In this document: piece by piece, positions 51,867 to 63,533 of the stretch
Layout: each line of letters begins with the position of its first letter
Position numbering within the stretch: the first letter of the stretch is position 1
Origin: Streptoverticillium olivoreticuli subsp. olivoreticuli
Lineage (GTDB): Bacteria; Actinomycetota; Actinomycetes; Streptomycetales; Streptomycetaceae
DNA length: 64,000 bases
NCBI RefSeq assembly: GCF_003391135.1
Contig: NZ_CP031455.1
Coordinates: 3,751,001-3,815,000, forward strand
Direction: 5' to 3'
The notes under the pieces: model-generated
Told to the model about the DNA's origin: nothing
Database searches by the model: none
The model's input: the letters and a program-made list of their open reading frames with translations, nothing else
Program-made: the position numbers and the translations under genes

Positions 51867-54416
51867 TCACTTCGCGAGGACGGCCGTGGCGTCGCCGGTC
51901 ACCGCCACCGGGCCGTCCCGGTCGGTGCGCAGCACCGTCGCGCCCTGGGCCCGAAGGGCCTGGACCGTGCGGGGTGACGGGTGTCCATAGCGGTTGCCCG
52001 CGCCCACGGAGACGACCGCCAGACGCGGGCGGAGTCTCCGTATCAGCCGGGGGTCCTGGTGGGCGGAGCCGTGGTGGGCGACCTTGAGGACGTCCACCGG
52101 GGGCAGGTCGGGGCGGGTCTCCGCCAGGGCCTGCTGGGCGGGTGGTTCGAGGTCGCCGAGCAGGAGCAGGGTCAGCCCGGCGCTGCGGACCAGGAGGGTG
52201 ACGCTCGCGTCGTTGGGCCCGTCCTCCGCGGCGACGGACACCCCCGCCGGTGGCGGCCACAGCACTTCCCAGGACAGCTCCCCTAGGTGCCGCCGCTCCC
52301 CCGGCACCGCCTCCACGACCGGGACCCTTGCCCGCTCCGCCTCCCGGCGCACGAACGCGGCCCGGCCCGGCGGTTCCGCGAACGATGTCGTCTCGATCCC
52401 CCCGACCGCCCTTCCGCGCAGCACGCCGGGCAGACCGTCTACGTGATCCGCGTGAAAGTGGGTGAGCAGCAGGAGCGGCACCCGCCGCACACCCAGGGCG
52501 CGCAGGCAGCGGTCGACGGCTCGCGGCTCGGGGCCCGCGTCCACGACGAGGGCGGTGCTCTCACCCGCGGCCAGGACCAGGGCGTCGCCCTGCCCCACGT
52601 CGCACGCCGCGAACCGCCAGTCGGGCGGCGGCCAGCCGGTGACGACCCGGGTCAGGGGTGCCGGGCGGACGACCGCGACGAGCAGGAGCAGCGCGCAGGC
52701 CGCGCAGACCCAGGGCCGGTGGAGCGTCCGGCGGGCGGCGAACACGGCGGCCCCGGTCAGCGCCGCCAGCAGCAGCCCGCCGGGCCAGCCGCCCGGCCAG
52801 CCGAGCTCCGCGCCGGGCAGGCCGGCTCCCGTACGGGCCACGGCCGCGGCCCAGGACGCGGGCCAGCCGGCCAGCCATGCGAGGCCCTCAGCGGCGGGCG
52901 GCACGAGCGGCGCGGCCACGAGCGCCGCGAAGCCGAGGACCGTCGCGGGGGCGACGGCCAGTTCCGCCAGGAGATTGCACGGAATCGCCACCAGGCTCAC
53001 CCGCGCCGCCATGACCGCGATCACCGGCCCGCACACGGCCTGCGCGGCGGCGGCCGCGGCCAGGGCCTCCGCGGCGCGTGGTGGAATGCCGCGCCGCCGC
53101 AGCCCGTCGCCCCAGCGTGGGGCCAGGGTGAGGAGGGCGCCGGTGGCCAGGACCGACAGCAGGAAGCCATAGCTCCGGGCCAGCCACGGGTCCCAGAGCA
53201 CGAGCAGCAGCACGGACGCCGCGAGCGCGGGCAGCAGGCTGCGGCGCCGCCCCGTGCCGATGGCCAGCAGGGTGATCAGCCCGCATCCGGCCGCGCGCAG
53301 CACACTCGGCTCGGGGCGGCACACGACCACGAACCCCAGCGCCAGCACCGCGCCCAGCACCGCCGTCAGCCGCAGCGGCAACCCCAACCGGGCGGCCAGC
53401 CCCCGCCTTTCGGCGCGCGCCGCGAGGTGCGGCGGGCCGATGAGCACCGCGATCAGGATCGCGAGATTGCTCCCGGAGACGGCCAGCAGGTGCGTCAGAT
53501 CCGTGGCACGGAAGGCGTCTTCGAGGTCGGGCGGGATGCGTGACGTATCGCCGACCACCAGTCCCGGAAGGAGCGCCCGGGCGTCCGGAGCCAGGCCGTC
53601 CGTGGCGTCGCGGAGGCCCGCGCGGAGCCGGGCGGCCGTCCGTTGGAGGGCGTTGGGCTCCTCGATGACGTGCGGTGGGTCCGGGCCGGTGACGCGCACG
53701 ACCGCGGCGATCCGGTCGCCCCGCCGGGCCGGAGGGGACAGGCGTCCGGTGACCCGGATCCCGGTGGAGGGCAGCAGCCCGAGCCAGGAAGGGTGGGCGA
53801 TCAGCAGGACGGGCGTACGGACGGCTGTCTCGCGCTGTCCGGCGACCAGACGGGTCGCTTCGCCTTCCAGCACGACGGTGGGGGCGGCGTCTCCTTGAGG
53901 GCGGGAGTGGGTGGCATGCGGGTCGTCGGTGACCGTGACGTCGAGGGTGGCCTCGCGGTAGTGGGCGGCGAGGGCGGGGACGGGCCCGCCGTGTGCTTCG
54001 GCGGTGGTCAGGGCGGCGGCGGTGGCCGCGGCGGTGGCGCACAGCAGCATGGCGGCGGCCGCGGTGGCTGTCGCCGTGGCTCTGCGCGGGGTCGGGCGGC
54101 GGGGTTCTTCCTCTGTCACGCCCCTTCCCGAACCGGAGCTCCGGCCCGCGCCTCTTTCCTCTTCCTCGAACGCTTGAGGGGCTGATGGGTGCGGGCGCTG
54201 GTTCCCGCCCGTGGCCGGTGGTGGGTGGTCGGGTCGGTCGCGGGTGTCCTTCCGTCCGAGGGCCAACAGCAGGGTGCACGCCGCGAGCGCGCCAAGCGCC
54301 GCCGTGGCGGCGACCACCGTCGCGTCCGTCGCCAGGGCCATGGCCGCGGCCGCCCACGCGGCGGCGGCCGGCAGGACCAGGCGCAGGTCGCTCGGGGGCG
54401 CGTCGGGCGAGGTCAC
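51867..54416 (-). CDS. comEC: ComEC/Rec2-type DNA translocation protein
   Basis: Polytopic membrane protein of 849 residues. The order is N-terminal membrane helices and a DUF4131-like region, the central competence domain of about ten helices (GLVVGDTSRIPPDLEDAFRA, then THLLAVSGSNLAILIA), and a C-terminal metallo-beta-lactamase domain with THFHADHVDGLPG. That domain also carries DVGQGDALVL and DVLKVAHHGSAH. In competent bacteria ComEC forms the inner-membrane DNA channel and may degrade one strand. GTG at 54416 overlaps the comEA stop by 4 bp. Natural competence in Streptomyces is not established, so the role here is open. Confidence 0.92.
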   Translation of the reverse strand: MTSPDAPPSDLRLVLPAAAAWAAAAMALATDATVVAATAALGALAACTLLLALGRKDTRDRPDHPPPATGGNQRPHPSAPQAFEEEERGAGRSSGSGRGVTEEEPRRPTPRRATATATAAAAMLLCATAAATAAALTTAEAHGGPVPALAAHYREATLDVTVTDDPHATHSRPQGDAAPTVVLEGEATRLVAGQRETAVRTPVLLIAHPSWLGLLPSTGIRVTGRLSPPARRGDRIAAVVRVTGPDPPHVIEEPNALQRTAARLRAGLRDATDGLAPDARALLPGLVVGDTSRIPPDLEDAFRATDLTHLLAVSGSNLAILIAVLIGPPHLAARAERRGLAARLGLPLRLTAVLGAVLALGFVVVCRPEPSVLRAAGCGLITLLAIGTGRRRSLLPALAASVLLLVLWDPWLARSYGFLLSVLATGALLTLAPRWGDGLRRRGIPPRAAEALAAAAAAQAVCGPVIAVMAARVSLVAIPCNLLAELAVAPATVLGFAALVAAPLVPPAAEGLAWLAGWPASWAAAVARTGAGLPGAELGWPGGWPGGLLLAALTGAAVFAARRTLHRPWVCAACALLLLVAVVRPAPLTRVVTGWPPPDWRFAACDVGQGDALVLAAGESTALVVDAGPEPRAVDRCLRALGVRRVPLLLLTHFHADHVDGLPGVLRGRAVGGIETTSFAEPPGRAAFVRREAERARVPVVEAVPGERRHLGELSWEVLWPPPAGVSVAAEDGPNDASVTLLVRSAGLTLLLLGDLEPPAQQALAETRPDLPPVDVLKVAHHGSAHQDPRLIRRLRPRLAVVSVGAGNRYGHPSPRTVQALRAQGATVLRTDRDGPVAVTGDATAVLAK

Positions 54417-55285
54417 GGCTGGACCAGGGGGCGGAGGTCGGTGAAGCGGCGGGCGCCGATGCCGTTGACGTGGCGGAGCTCGTCCACCGAGCGGAAGCCG
54501 CCGTGCTCGGTGCGGTAGTCGACGATGTGCTGGGCGAGGACCGGGCCGACGCCCGGCAGCGCGTCGAGCTGTTCGACCGTCGCGGAGTTGAGGCTGACGG
54601 GACCGGCCGGTCTGCCGCCCGCCGGTCCGCTCGCGGCGCCGGGCGGTGGCGCGCCCGCGGGTCCCGGCGACGCGCCCACCACGATCTGTTCGCCGTCCAT
54701 GAGCACCCGGGCCCGGTTGAGCCCCGTGGTGTCCGTGCCCGGTCGCGCGCCCCCGGCCGCGTCGAGCGCGTCGACGACCCTCGACCCGGTCGGCAGGCGC
54801 TGGATGCCGGGCCGGAGCACCTTGCCCGTCACGTCCACCACCACGCCGCCGCCGGCACGGGGCGCGGGACCCGCGCGATCGGCCGGAGGCGCCGCTGCGG
54901 CGGGGCGGTCGGCCACCACGGACGGCGTCTCCCGGTCGGGCGGGCGCACGGCCCGCGGGCGGCCCGCCCAGAAGTGGTACGCGGCGAACACGCACGCCGC
55001 GACCAGCACGACCGCCAGCGCGGCCAGCGTCTTCGGCTCGATCCCGCAGCGGAGTTGCACCCACATCGGGAGCCGCTCCGCCATGACGGTCCGCCAACTC
55101 CCTTGCGCACGAGGGACCTTGGGCACGCCCCCACCCGGCGGGTCGGGGCTGCCCCGGCCGGCTTGCCGTTCCGGGAACAGCGCCGTCGCCCGCTCCCCCG
55201 GCGAGCGGTCGGACCGGGGCTGCCCGGCGCGACCGGCACCCGAGTTCAACGGATCAAGCGTCAAGGTGTTCCGGCGATCAGTCAT
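54413..55285 (-). CDS. comEA: ComEA-like DNA-binding protein
   Basis: A 290-residue protein with a Pro/Arg-rich N-terminal cytoplasmic part, one membrane segment (TLAALAVVLVAACVFAAYHF, about residues 82-105), a SLBB domain (VVVDVTGKVLRPGIQRLPTG) and a C-terminal helix-hairpin-helix pair (LNSATVEQLDALPGVGPVLA, then LRHVNGIGARRFTDL). The HhH pair binds DNA outside the membrane. ATG at 55285. It overlaps comEC by 4 bp (GTGA), so the two are co-translated. Confidence 0.92.
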   Translation of the reverse strand: MTDRRNTLTLDPLNSGAGRAGQPRSDRSPGERATALFPERQAGRGSPDPPGGGVPKVPRAQGSWRTVMAERLPMWVQLRCGIEPKTLAALAVVLVAACVFAAYHFWAGRPRAVRPPDRETPSVVADRPAAAAPPADRAGPAPRAGGGVVVDVTGKVLRPGIQRLPTGSRVVDALDAAGGARPGTDTTGLNRARVLMDGEQIVVGASPGPAGAPPPGAASGPAGGRPAGPVSLNSATVEQLDALPGVGPVLAQHIVDYRTEHGGFRSVDELRHVNGIGARRFTDLRPLVQP

Positions 55286-55494
55286 GCCACGACCGTAGGC
55301 GCGTCCGCCCGATCCCGCTGAAGCGGCCCAAATTCCGTGGATAACCCGCCAGTTGTGGATATCCGCGTCACCCGAACGACGGCTTCCACGCCGCGGAACG
55401 ACCCGGAACACCCCGGAAGCCCGCCCGGATCCGGACGAATCCCCCGCAGCCCGCCCACTCGGCGCAGCCCGCCCACTCGGCGCGGCCCGCCCGC

Positions 55495-56340
55495 TCAGCG
55501 CGGCGCGACCACCACGCCCAGCAGCCCCGGCCCCGTGTGCGCCCCGATCACCGCGCCCACCTCGCTGACGTGCAGGTCCACCAGTCCCGGCACCCGCTCC
55601 CGCAGGCGGTCGGCGAGGAGCGTCGCGCGGTCGGGGGCGGCGAGGTGGTGGACGGCGATGTCGACGGGCGCGACGCCGGCCCGTTCGACGGCGATCTCCT
55701 CGAGGCGGGCGATGGCCTTGGACGCCGTGCGGACCTTCTCGCGCAGCTCGATGCGGCCGTCGTCCAGCTGGAGCAGGGGCTTGACCGCGAGCGCCGACCC
55801 CAGGAGCGCCTGTGCCGCGCCGATCCTGCCGCCGCGGCGGAGGTAGTCGAGGGTGTCGACGTAGAAGAACGCCACCGTGCCCTGCGCGCGCTTCTCGGCG
55901 GCGGCGGTGGCCTCGTCGAGCGTCCCGCCCGCGTCCGCGGTCTCCGCCGCGGCCAGTGCGCAGAAGCCGAGCGCCATGGCGACCATGCCCGTGTCCACGA
56001 CCCGCACCGGCACGGGTGCGTCCGCCGCCGCGAGGACCGCCGCGTCGTACGTACCGGAGATCTCGGCGGAGAGATGGAGGGAGACGATGCTCTCCGCGCC
56101 CGCCTCGGCCGCCGCGCGGTAGGTGGCCGCGAAGACCTCGGGGCCGGGCCGTGAGGTGGTCACCGGCCTGCGCTTCTGGAGCGCCTGCGCGACGGAGCGC
56201 GCGGAGATCTCGGTGCCCTCTTCCAGCGCCTCGTCGTCCAGGACGACCGTGAGCGGCACGGCGGTGATGTCGTACCGCTCCATCGCCCGCTGTGGCAGAT
56301 AGGCCGTGGAATCGGTGACGACAGCGACGTGGCGGGGCAT
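55495..56340 (-). CDS. DegV-family fatty acid-binding protein
   Basis: A 281-residue DegV protein. The N-terminal VAVVTDSTAYLP (residues 4-15), the RPVTTSRPGPEVFAATYR segment, IVSLHLSAEISGTYDAAV and the C-terminal HTGPGLLGVVV are all typical. DegV proteins bind fatty acids (FakB-type subunits of fatty acid kinase). A linked FakA is not in this window. ATG at 56340. Confidence 0.93.
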   Translation of the reverse strand: MPRHVAVVTDSTAYLPQRAMERYDITAVPLTVVLDDEALEEGTEISARSVAQALQKRRPVTTSRPGPEVFAATYRAAAEAGAESIVSLHLSAEISGTYDAAVLAAADAPVPVRVVDTGMVAMALGFCALAAAETADAGGTLDEATAAAEKRAQGTVAFFYVDTLDYLRRGGRIGAAQALLGSALAVKPLLQLDDGRIELREKVRTASKAIARLEEIAVERAGVAPVDIAVHHLAAPDRATLLADRLRERVPGLVDLHVSEVGAVIGAHTGPGLLGVVVAPR

Positions 56341-56433
56341 GTTCCGGAGATTACCCTTCGGGGCGCTTCCGCGGCAGTGCGGACCCCGTACGCGTGATCG
56401 TTCCGCCGGAGGGCCGGACAGGGGGCCGTACGG

Positions 56434-57171
56434 TCAGGTAGTGCTCTCGGGGCGGCGGCTCTTCTGCCAGGAGTAGCCGGGCTGCTGCCAGGTCCTGCGC
56501 CCGTTGATCGCGGGCCGCTCCGGCGTCTGCCCGTCCGCCGCGCGCCCGTCGGCCCCGGAGGTCTCTTCGGCCGGCGCCGTGCTGCCCGACGAAGCGGATC
56601 CGGGGGCGCGGGACTCCTCCGGCTCGTCCATCGTCCAGTGCCGCAGCGCTCCCGCCTCCATCTGGATCTGGCCGCTGAGCGTCTCCAGGTCGTCCTCGGC
56701 GAAGCGGCGGGCCCGGTCCTGCGCGGCCCAGCGCAGCGAGTCCGCGGAGCCCTTGACGCGCTCGGTGCGCTCCCGCAGCTCGGGCAGGCAGGCGGCGATC
56801 CTGGCCTTGTCCGGCTCGTTCTCCAGGCGCTTGAGGTCGTCGTCGAGCTCATGGCCGTGCGCGCTGAGCCGCTCGAACAGGGCCAGCGCCTCGGACAGCG
56901 AGGCGTCCTCGGTGGCGGCGAGCCGCAGGGCCTCCTGGGTGGCGCGCATCGACGTCCGCAGGGAGAGCCGCAGCTGCGCGACCTCGCCGGGCGCGCCCGG
57001 CTGTGCGTACTGCCTGGCCTTCAGCCGGGTGTCCTCGACGGTCCGGCGGGCCTGGGTGACCGTGCGGTCCACCCCTCGCTTGACCGCGCGCACGGTCTTG
57101 ACCGTGGCGATCACCCCGAGCGTGACGAGGACCGCGAAGATCAGTGCGACGATCACGGCCACGGCTTCCAT
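56434..57171 (-). CDS. hypothetical membrane-anchored coiled-coil protein
   Basis: A 245-residue protein with one N-terminal membrane anchor (VAVIVALIFAVLVTLGVIAT), a long alpha-helical, charged middle (about 30-175), and a disordered Ser/Pro-rich tail. Helical periodicity, for example TQARRTVEDTRLKARQ and AQLRLSLRTSMRATQEAL, suggests a cytoplasmic coiled coil similar in style to phage-shock or YtxH-like proteins. ATG at 57171. It lies between leuS and degV on the same strand. No function recognised. Confidence 0.75.
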   Translation of the reverse strand: MEAVAVIVALIFAVLVTLGVIATVKTVRAVKRGVDRTVTQARRTVEDTRLKARQYAQPGAPGEVAQLRLSLRTSMRATQEALRLAATEDASLSEALALFERLSAHGHELDDDLKRLENEPDKARIAACLPELRERTERVKGSADSLRWAAQDRARRFAEDDLETLSGQIQMEAGALRHWTMDEPEESRAPGSASSGSTAPAEETSGADGRAADGQTPERPAINGRRTWQQPGYSWQKSRRPESTT

Positions 57172-57290
57172 GAACGCTCCTCAGCGGGCTCGGTGTGGTC
57201 GGCCCCGGGGGCGGGCCCTCGGGGGTCGAAAGTCACGACGCGCGCCGCGGATCCGACGGACCCGCGCCACCCCTCCACCGTAAACGCAAA

Positions 57291-57329
57291 GGGCAGGCCG
57301 GGGGTTCCTGTCGAACCCCCAACCTGCCC
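57291..57329 (-). terminator. terminator downstream of leuS
   Basis: GGGCAGG and GGGGGTTC pair with GAACCCCC and CCTGCCC around a CTGTC loop; in the leuS direction a TTTGCGTTT run follows. It lies 34 bp beyond the leuS stop. Confidence 0.85.
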
Positions 57330-57362
57330 GTAGGGAGAAACCCCGAAGGCTCCCCCCGGCCG

Positions 57363-60209
<2,847 letters not shown>

Positions 60210-60262
60210 CGTCCTCAAAGCTCCATCGATCGTCGTCTCTACCTGCGGCACCTGCGGAAATG

Positions 60263-60287
60263 AAAAATCCCCTCGCACAGGAGGGGA
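60263..60287 (-). terminator. leuS leader attenuator terminator
   Basis: On the leuS strand TCCCCTC-CTGTGC-GAGGGGA forms a 7-bp perfect stem directly followed by TTTTT. Located between the leader peptide and the leuS start, so it ends transcription prematurely unless bypassed. Confidence 0.85.
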
Positions 60288-60300
60288 CGCCGCGCCGATG

Positions 60301-60320
60301 CCGACCGGTCTACCGGTCGG
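60301..60320 (-). promoter_or_regulatory. leader hairpin (pause or alternative structure)
   Basis: CCGACCGGT-AG-ACCGGTCGG, a perfect 9-bp inverted repeat between the leader peptide stop and the attenuator terminator. Possible pause or antiterminator-related structure of the leuS leader. Confidence 0.5.
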
Positions 60321-60326
60321 TACTGA

Positions 60327-60365
60327 TCAGCGCGGCCCGCTAAGCAGAAGGCGTACGGCACGCAT
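60327..60365 (-). CDS. leuL: leuS leader peptide (12 residues, three Leu codons)
   Basis: Short open frame MRAVRLLLSGPR ending in TGA, on the leuS strand. Three consecutive Leu codons, CTT CTG CTT, are the sensing element expected of ribosome-mediated attenuation: when charged tRNA-Leu is short the ribosome stalls there and changes the fold of the downstream leader. No ribosome-binding site is visible before the ATG, and a TAACCT resembling a -10 box lies about 8-13 bp upstream, so it may be translated from a leaderless transcript. The gene symbol is descriptive only. Confidence 0.75.
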   Translation of the reverse strand: MRAVRLLLSGPR

Positions 60366-60391
60366 GTGGTCAGGTTACCGCAGGGGCCGAA

Positions 60392-60426
60392 GGGCCCGCA
60401 CCGAGTACCTGGCGCGGTGCGGGCCC
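60392..60426 (-). terminator. terminator downstream of the S53 protease gene
   Basis: GGGCCCGCACCG and CGGTGCGGGCCC, 12-bp perfect arms with an 11-nt loop, 7 bp beyond the protease stop codon. It also insulates the leuS leader promoter. Confidence 0.8.
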
Positions 60427-60432
60427 GGCCGG

Positions 60433-62403
60433 TCAGTGGCGGTGACCCGGCACGTACGAGGTCACGTAGTTGTCGGCCGGTGTGCCGACGCCCGTGACGT
60501 TGTCGTAGCCGACGGTCGCCGACAGCGAGGTGTCGCCGCCGAGGCTGCGCAGGGAGGTCACCACGCCGCCCTTGGCGTCGACGCCGTTGACGTAGTCGGA
60601 GCGCACGACCGCGAGGCCCTGGTTCTTGCCCAGCGGGTGGTCGGTGACGTCGTGGTAGGCGGAGGTGCCGTACCGGTCGTAGATGCCCGGGTTGGCGAAG
60701 CCGATCGGCACACCGTGGCGGGCCTGCTGGGCCAGCGCCTGGATGCCCGCGATCACCGGGGCGGCGAGCGAGGTGCCGCCGATGCGGTACTCGCTGTACT
60801 TCTGCGAGCCGTCGGGGAAGGTCTGGGTCTGGCCGACGAGGAAGCCGGTGCTGGAGTCGGCGACGGCCGCGATGTCGGGCTCGACGCGCATCGGGGTGGC
60901 GCCGTTCAGCTTCGACAGCGCGTCGGGGACGACGCCGCGCTGGTAGAAGGGCTGCTGGACGAGCTTGCTGGTGCCGCCGCCGGCGCCGCCGGTGAAGGTG
61001 CCGGGGAAGCCCTCCCAGGTGTTGCCGTCCTTCGACAGCGTGGCCTTGTGGGTGCCCCAGCCGGTCTCCCACAGGTACTTGTCGCCCTTGCCGACGGCGA
61101 GCGAGGTGCCGCCGACGGAGGTGACCCACTGGGAGTTCGAGGGGGTGTCGACCTGCTTCGTGCCGTGCTTGACGGTGTTGTCGCCGTCGTCACCGGAGGA
61201 GAAGTAGAAGCCGATGCCCTCGACGGCGCCGGTCTGGAAGACCTGGTCGTAGGCCGCGGCCACGTCCGGGGTCTCGTTGCTCTCGATGTCGCCCCAGGAG
61301 TTGGAGACGATGTCCGCGAGGCGCCCGTCGACGACCTTGTGCAGGGAGTCGATCAGGTCGTCGTCCTGGCAGGAGGCGCCGGCGACGTAGACGATGTCGG
61401 AGTCCGGGGCGACCGCGTGCACGGCCTCGATGTCGAGGGTCTCCTCGCCGTACCAGCCGGCCGCGTCGCAGCCGCCCTCGCCGGTGCCGGTGTGCGTGTA
61501 GTCCGCGGGCAGCACCTGGGAGAACTGGCCCTTGCGGTAGCCCTTGTCGCCGTTGCGCTTGGCGTACTCGGCGATGTCCTTGGCGATGGTCGGCGAGGCG
61601 TACGCGTCGGTGATGGCGACGGTGACGTTCTTGCCGGTGTAGTTCTTCGCCCCGTACACGGAACGCAGCTGCTTGCCGGTGTAGCCCTTGATGGCGTACG
61701 GCGCGTGGGAGCCGTAGGCCGACGGGAGGCTGTCGTTCGTCTTCGAGCCGTAGTACGACGAGAAGGGCCCGGCGTTGACGAACGCGGCGCTCGGCGGGGG
61801 CAGGGTCTCGTCGTGCCTGGCGAGGCGCGGGGCGTTGTTCAGGCCCACGACGGTGAGGACGGCGCCGTCCACCGAGGCGGGGACCGAGGCGTTGGTCGCC
61901 GGCGCGTGGTAGGTCCGGCCGTCCTTGGTGTAGTTGTGCAGCTCCGTGCCGAAGGCCTTCTTGGCCGCGGCGGCGTCACCGGTGACGGTGACGTAGTGGT
62001 TGTTGGTGCCGGTCACCTTAAGGCCCGAGGCGGTCAGCCAGCCGGTGACCTTGGCTATCTGGGCCTTCGTCGCACCGAATCGTTCCTGCGCCTGCTTGGC
62101 GGTCAGGTACTTGCCGTACGACTTCGACTTCGGGTCGGAGACCGCCTGGGCGTAGGCGGCGAGGCCCTTGGCGTCCCGGCCGGCCAGGTAGACCCGGGCG
62201 GTGACCTTGTTGGACTCGGAGACGGTGCCGCGGTCGGCCGACGGCGTGGCCCACAGCGGCTTGGTGCCCTGGAGCGACTGCCGGTCGTGCGGGCCCGAGT
62301 CGGCCTGGGCGGCGGGAACGCCGAGCGCGAGCGCTCCGGCGACCAGCGGCAGCGATGCCACCAGGGCCAGTCCGGCGCGCCCTCTGGAGCGGGTAGATCT
62401 CAT
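60433..62403 (-). CDS. secreted S53-family serine-carboxyl protease (sedolisin type)
   Basis: A 656-residue exported protease. A signal peptide (about residues 1-35, ending AAQA) is followed by the activation propeptide (about 36-230, Pro-kumamolisin type with KSKSYGKYLTAKQAQERFG and NNHYVTVTG) and the subtilisin-like catalytic domain. The Glu/Asp pair lies in GEETLDIEAVHAV, the oxyanion Asp region in NSWGD, and the nucleophile in GGTSLAAPVIAG; the C-terminal Ca2+ site contains DNVTGVGTP. ATG at 62403 is the start; longer in-frame ATGs lack signal character. Such proteases work at acidic pH outside the cell. Divergent from the redox operon. Confidence 0.92.
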   Translation of the reverse strand: MRSTRSRGRAGLALVASLPLVAGALALGVPAAQADSGPHDRQSLQGTKPLWATPSADRGTVSESNKVTARVYLAGRDAKGLAAYAQAVSDPKSKSYGKYLTAKQAQERFGATKAQIAKVTGWLTASGLKVTGTNNHYVTVTGDAAAAKKAFGTELHNYTKDGRTYHAPATNASVPASVDGAVLTVVGLNNAPRLARHDETLPPPSAAFVNAGPFSSYYGSKTNDSLPSAYGSHAPYAIKGYTGKQLRSVYGAKNYTGKNVTVAITDAYASPTIAKDIAEYAKRNGDKGYRKGQFSQVLPADYTHTGTGEGGCDAAGWYGEETLDIEAVHAVAPDSDIVYVAGASCQDDDLIDSLHKVVDGRLADIVSNSWGDIESNETPDVAAAYDQVFQTGAVEGIGFYFSSGDDGDNTVKHGTKQVDTPSNSQWVTSVGGTSLAVGKGDKYLWETGWGTHKATLSKDGNTWEGFPGTFTGGAGGGTSKLVQQPFYQRGVVPDALSKLNGATPMRVEPDIAAVADSSTGFLVGQTQTFPDGSQKYSEYRIGGTSLAAPVIAGIQALAQQARHGVPIGFANPGIYDRYGTSAYHDVTDHPLGKNQGLAVVRSDYVNGVDAKGGVVTSLRSLGGDTSLSATVGYDNVTGVGTPADNYVTSYVPGHRH

Positions 62404-62732
62404 GGAACCCCCTGCGATGCGAATGGTCGCGTACGGCCGTTGTGCTGACGGAGCACAGACGCGGCACATACGTCGCGCCACTCTTTCGATGAACTGTTCA
62501 TCCATGGGGCATGTGTTCATCAAGATGAAGCCAAGGAAGGGTCAGCAGTGGGTCAGGGGGGCGCAAGTAAACCCGCGGGCCGCCCGACATTTCCGAAGTG
62601 GCCCCTGGCGGAGGGCGGCATGCGCGCGAAGTGCCGCCGAACGAACAGACGTTAGCAGCGGTACGGGCCGCCGCACCGGGGTTGCGCGAAGCGGACCCGA
62701 CGCCCCCGCGGACCTGCCTAGCGTGCTGCCGC
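62404..62732. promoter_or_regulatory. divergent intergenic region, S53 protease and redox operon
   Basis: This 329-bp stretch between divergent genes holds no credible coding sequence. It contains two GTTCATC direct repeats (about 62497 and 62515), the second forming TTCATC-AA-GATGAA, a near-palindromic candidate operator close to the protease start. Promoters for both genes are expected here. Confidence 0.4.
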
Positions 62733-63533
62733 ATGAACCGCTTCCTCGACCACACCGGTGGCGTCCTCACCCTGGTCTCGCTCACCGCGACCGTCGTGTG
62801 GGGGCTCATCGCCACCGACCGGCTGCTGCTCACCCCGCGCGCCCGGCTGCTCTCCCAGGCCGTCCACCGGGCGACCGCCGTCGGCGCGCTCGGCTTCCTC
62901 CTGGTGCACATCTGCGTCAAGGTCGCGGAGGCCCACGCGTCGCCCGCCGCGACCCTGGTGCCGTTCTCCTCGGGCGTGCGGGGCGCGGGCGGCCTGATCG
63001 GGCTGGGCTCCCTGGCGGCGTATCTGATGGTGCTCGCCGGCGCGACCGGAGCGCTGCGGAGCGCCTTCGCGGGCAGGGGGCGCGCCCGCCGCTGGCGCGT
63101 GCTGCACGCCTGCGCGTACCCCGCGTGGTGCGCCGCCGTGCTGCACGGCCTCAAATCCGGGCGCGCACCGGCGGGTTGGGTGACGACGTCCTACGGACTG
63201 TGCCTCGTCGCGGTCGCGGCGGCGCTGGCCCTCCGGCTCGTACGCGCCCGCCGCGCGCACCCCGACGGCGCGGAACCCCCGACAGCCGTCGCCCTCACGA
63301 GGACGGGGTCACCCGGCAGGCACACGATGGCGGCCCCGGCGCGCACGGCCGCCGCGCATCGGACCGGCGCCCGCGTCCGGGGTGCGCGCACCGGTGTCGC
63401 CCACGCGCCCGGCACGCACGCCCTCGGCGGCCATTCTCCTGCCGCTCTCACCGCCGACACCTCCCCGGACGCCCTCCCCGCCGAAGCCCTCGTCGACAAC
63501 GGCGCGCACGGCGGCCCGGGGCGGGCCCGGTGA
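62733..63533 (+). CDS. ferric reductase-like/cytochrome b-type membrane protein
   Basis: A 266-residue integral membrane protein with five or so hydrophobic segments in the first 175 residues and conserved His in helices (LLSQAVHRATAV, LLVHICVKVAEAHAS, VLHACAYPAWCAAVLHG), a pattern of ferric-reductase/NOX-like heme-b-binding membrane domains. The last 90 residues are Arg/Ala/Gly-rich and probably disordered. ATG at 62733. Its stop overlaps the next gene by 4 bp (GTGA), so it is coupled to a NuoF-like flavoprotein, consistent with a membrane electron-transfer chain. Confidence 0.82.
   Translation: MNRFLDHTGGVLTLVSLTATVVWGLIATDRLLLTPRARLLSQAVHRATAVGALGFLLVHICVKVAEAHASPAATLVPFSSGVRGAGGLIGLGSLAAYLMVLAGATGALRSAFAGRGRARRWRVLHACAYPAWCAAVLHGLKSGRAPAGWVTTSYGLCLVAVAAALALRLVRARRAHPDGAEPPTAVALTRTGSPGRHTMAAPARTAAAHRTGARVRGARTGVAHAPGTHALGGHSPAALTADTSPDALPAEALVDNGAHGGPGRAR

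Noticed and set aside
51867..55097. A single 1076-codon frame merging comEC with sequence upstream.
   Set aside because: The region above 54416 is comEA in another frame; the upstream part of this frame is its shadow and comEC starts at the GTGA overlap.
60210..60278. Upstream extension of leuS starting at an ATG at 60278.
   Set aside because: The extension lies in the leader terminator region and lacks any ribosome-binding site; LeuS homologues start at the chosen ATG.
60240..60420. T-box riboswitch upstream of leuS.
   Set aside because: No T-box consensus bulge (TGGNACC-type) is seen; the leader peptide and terminator explain the region better.
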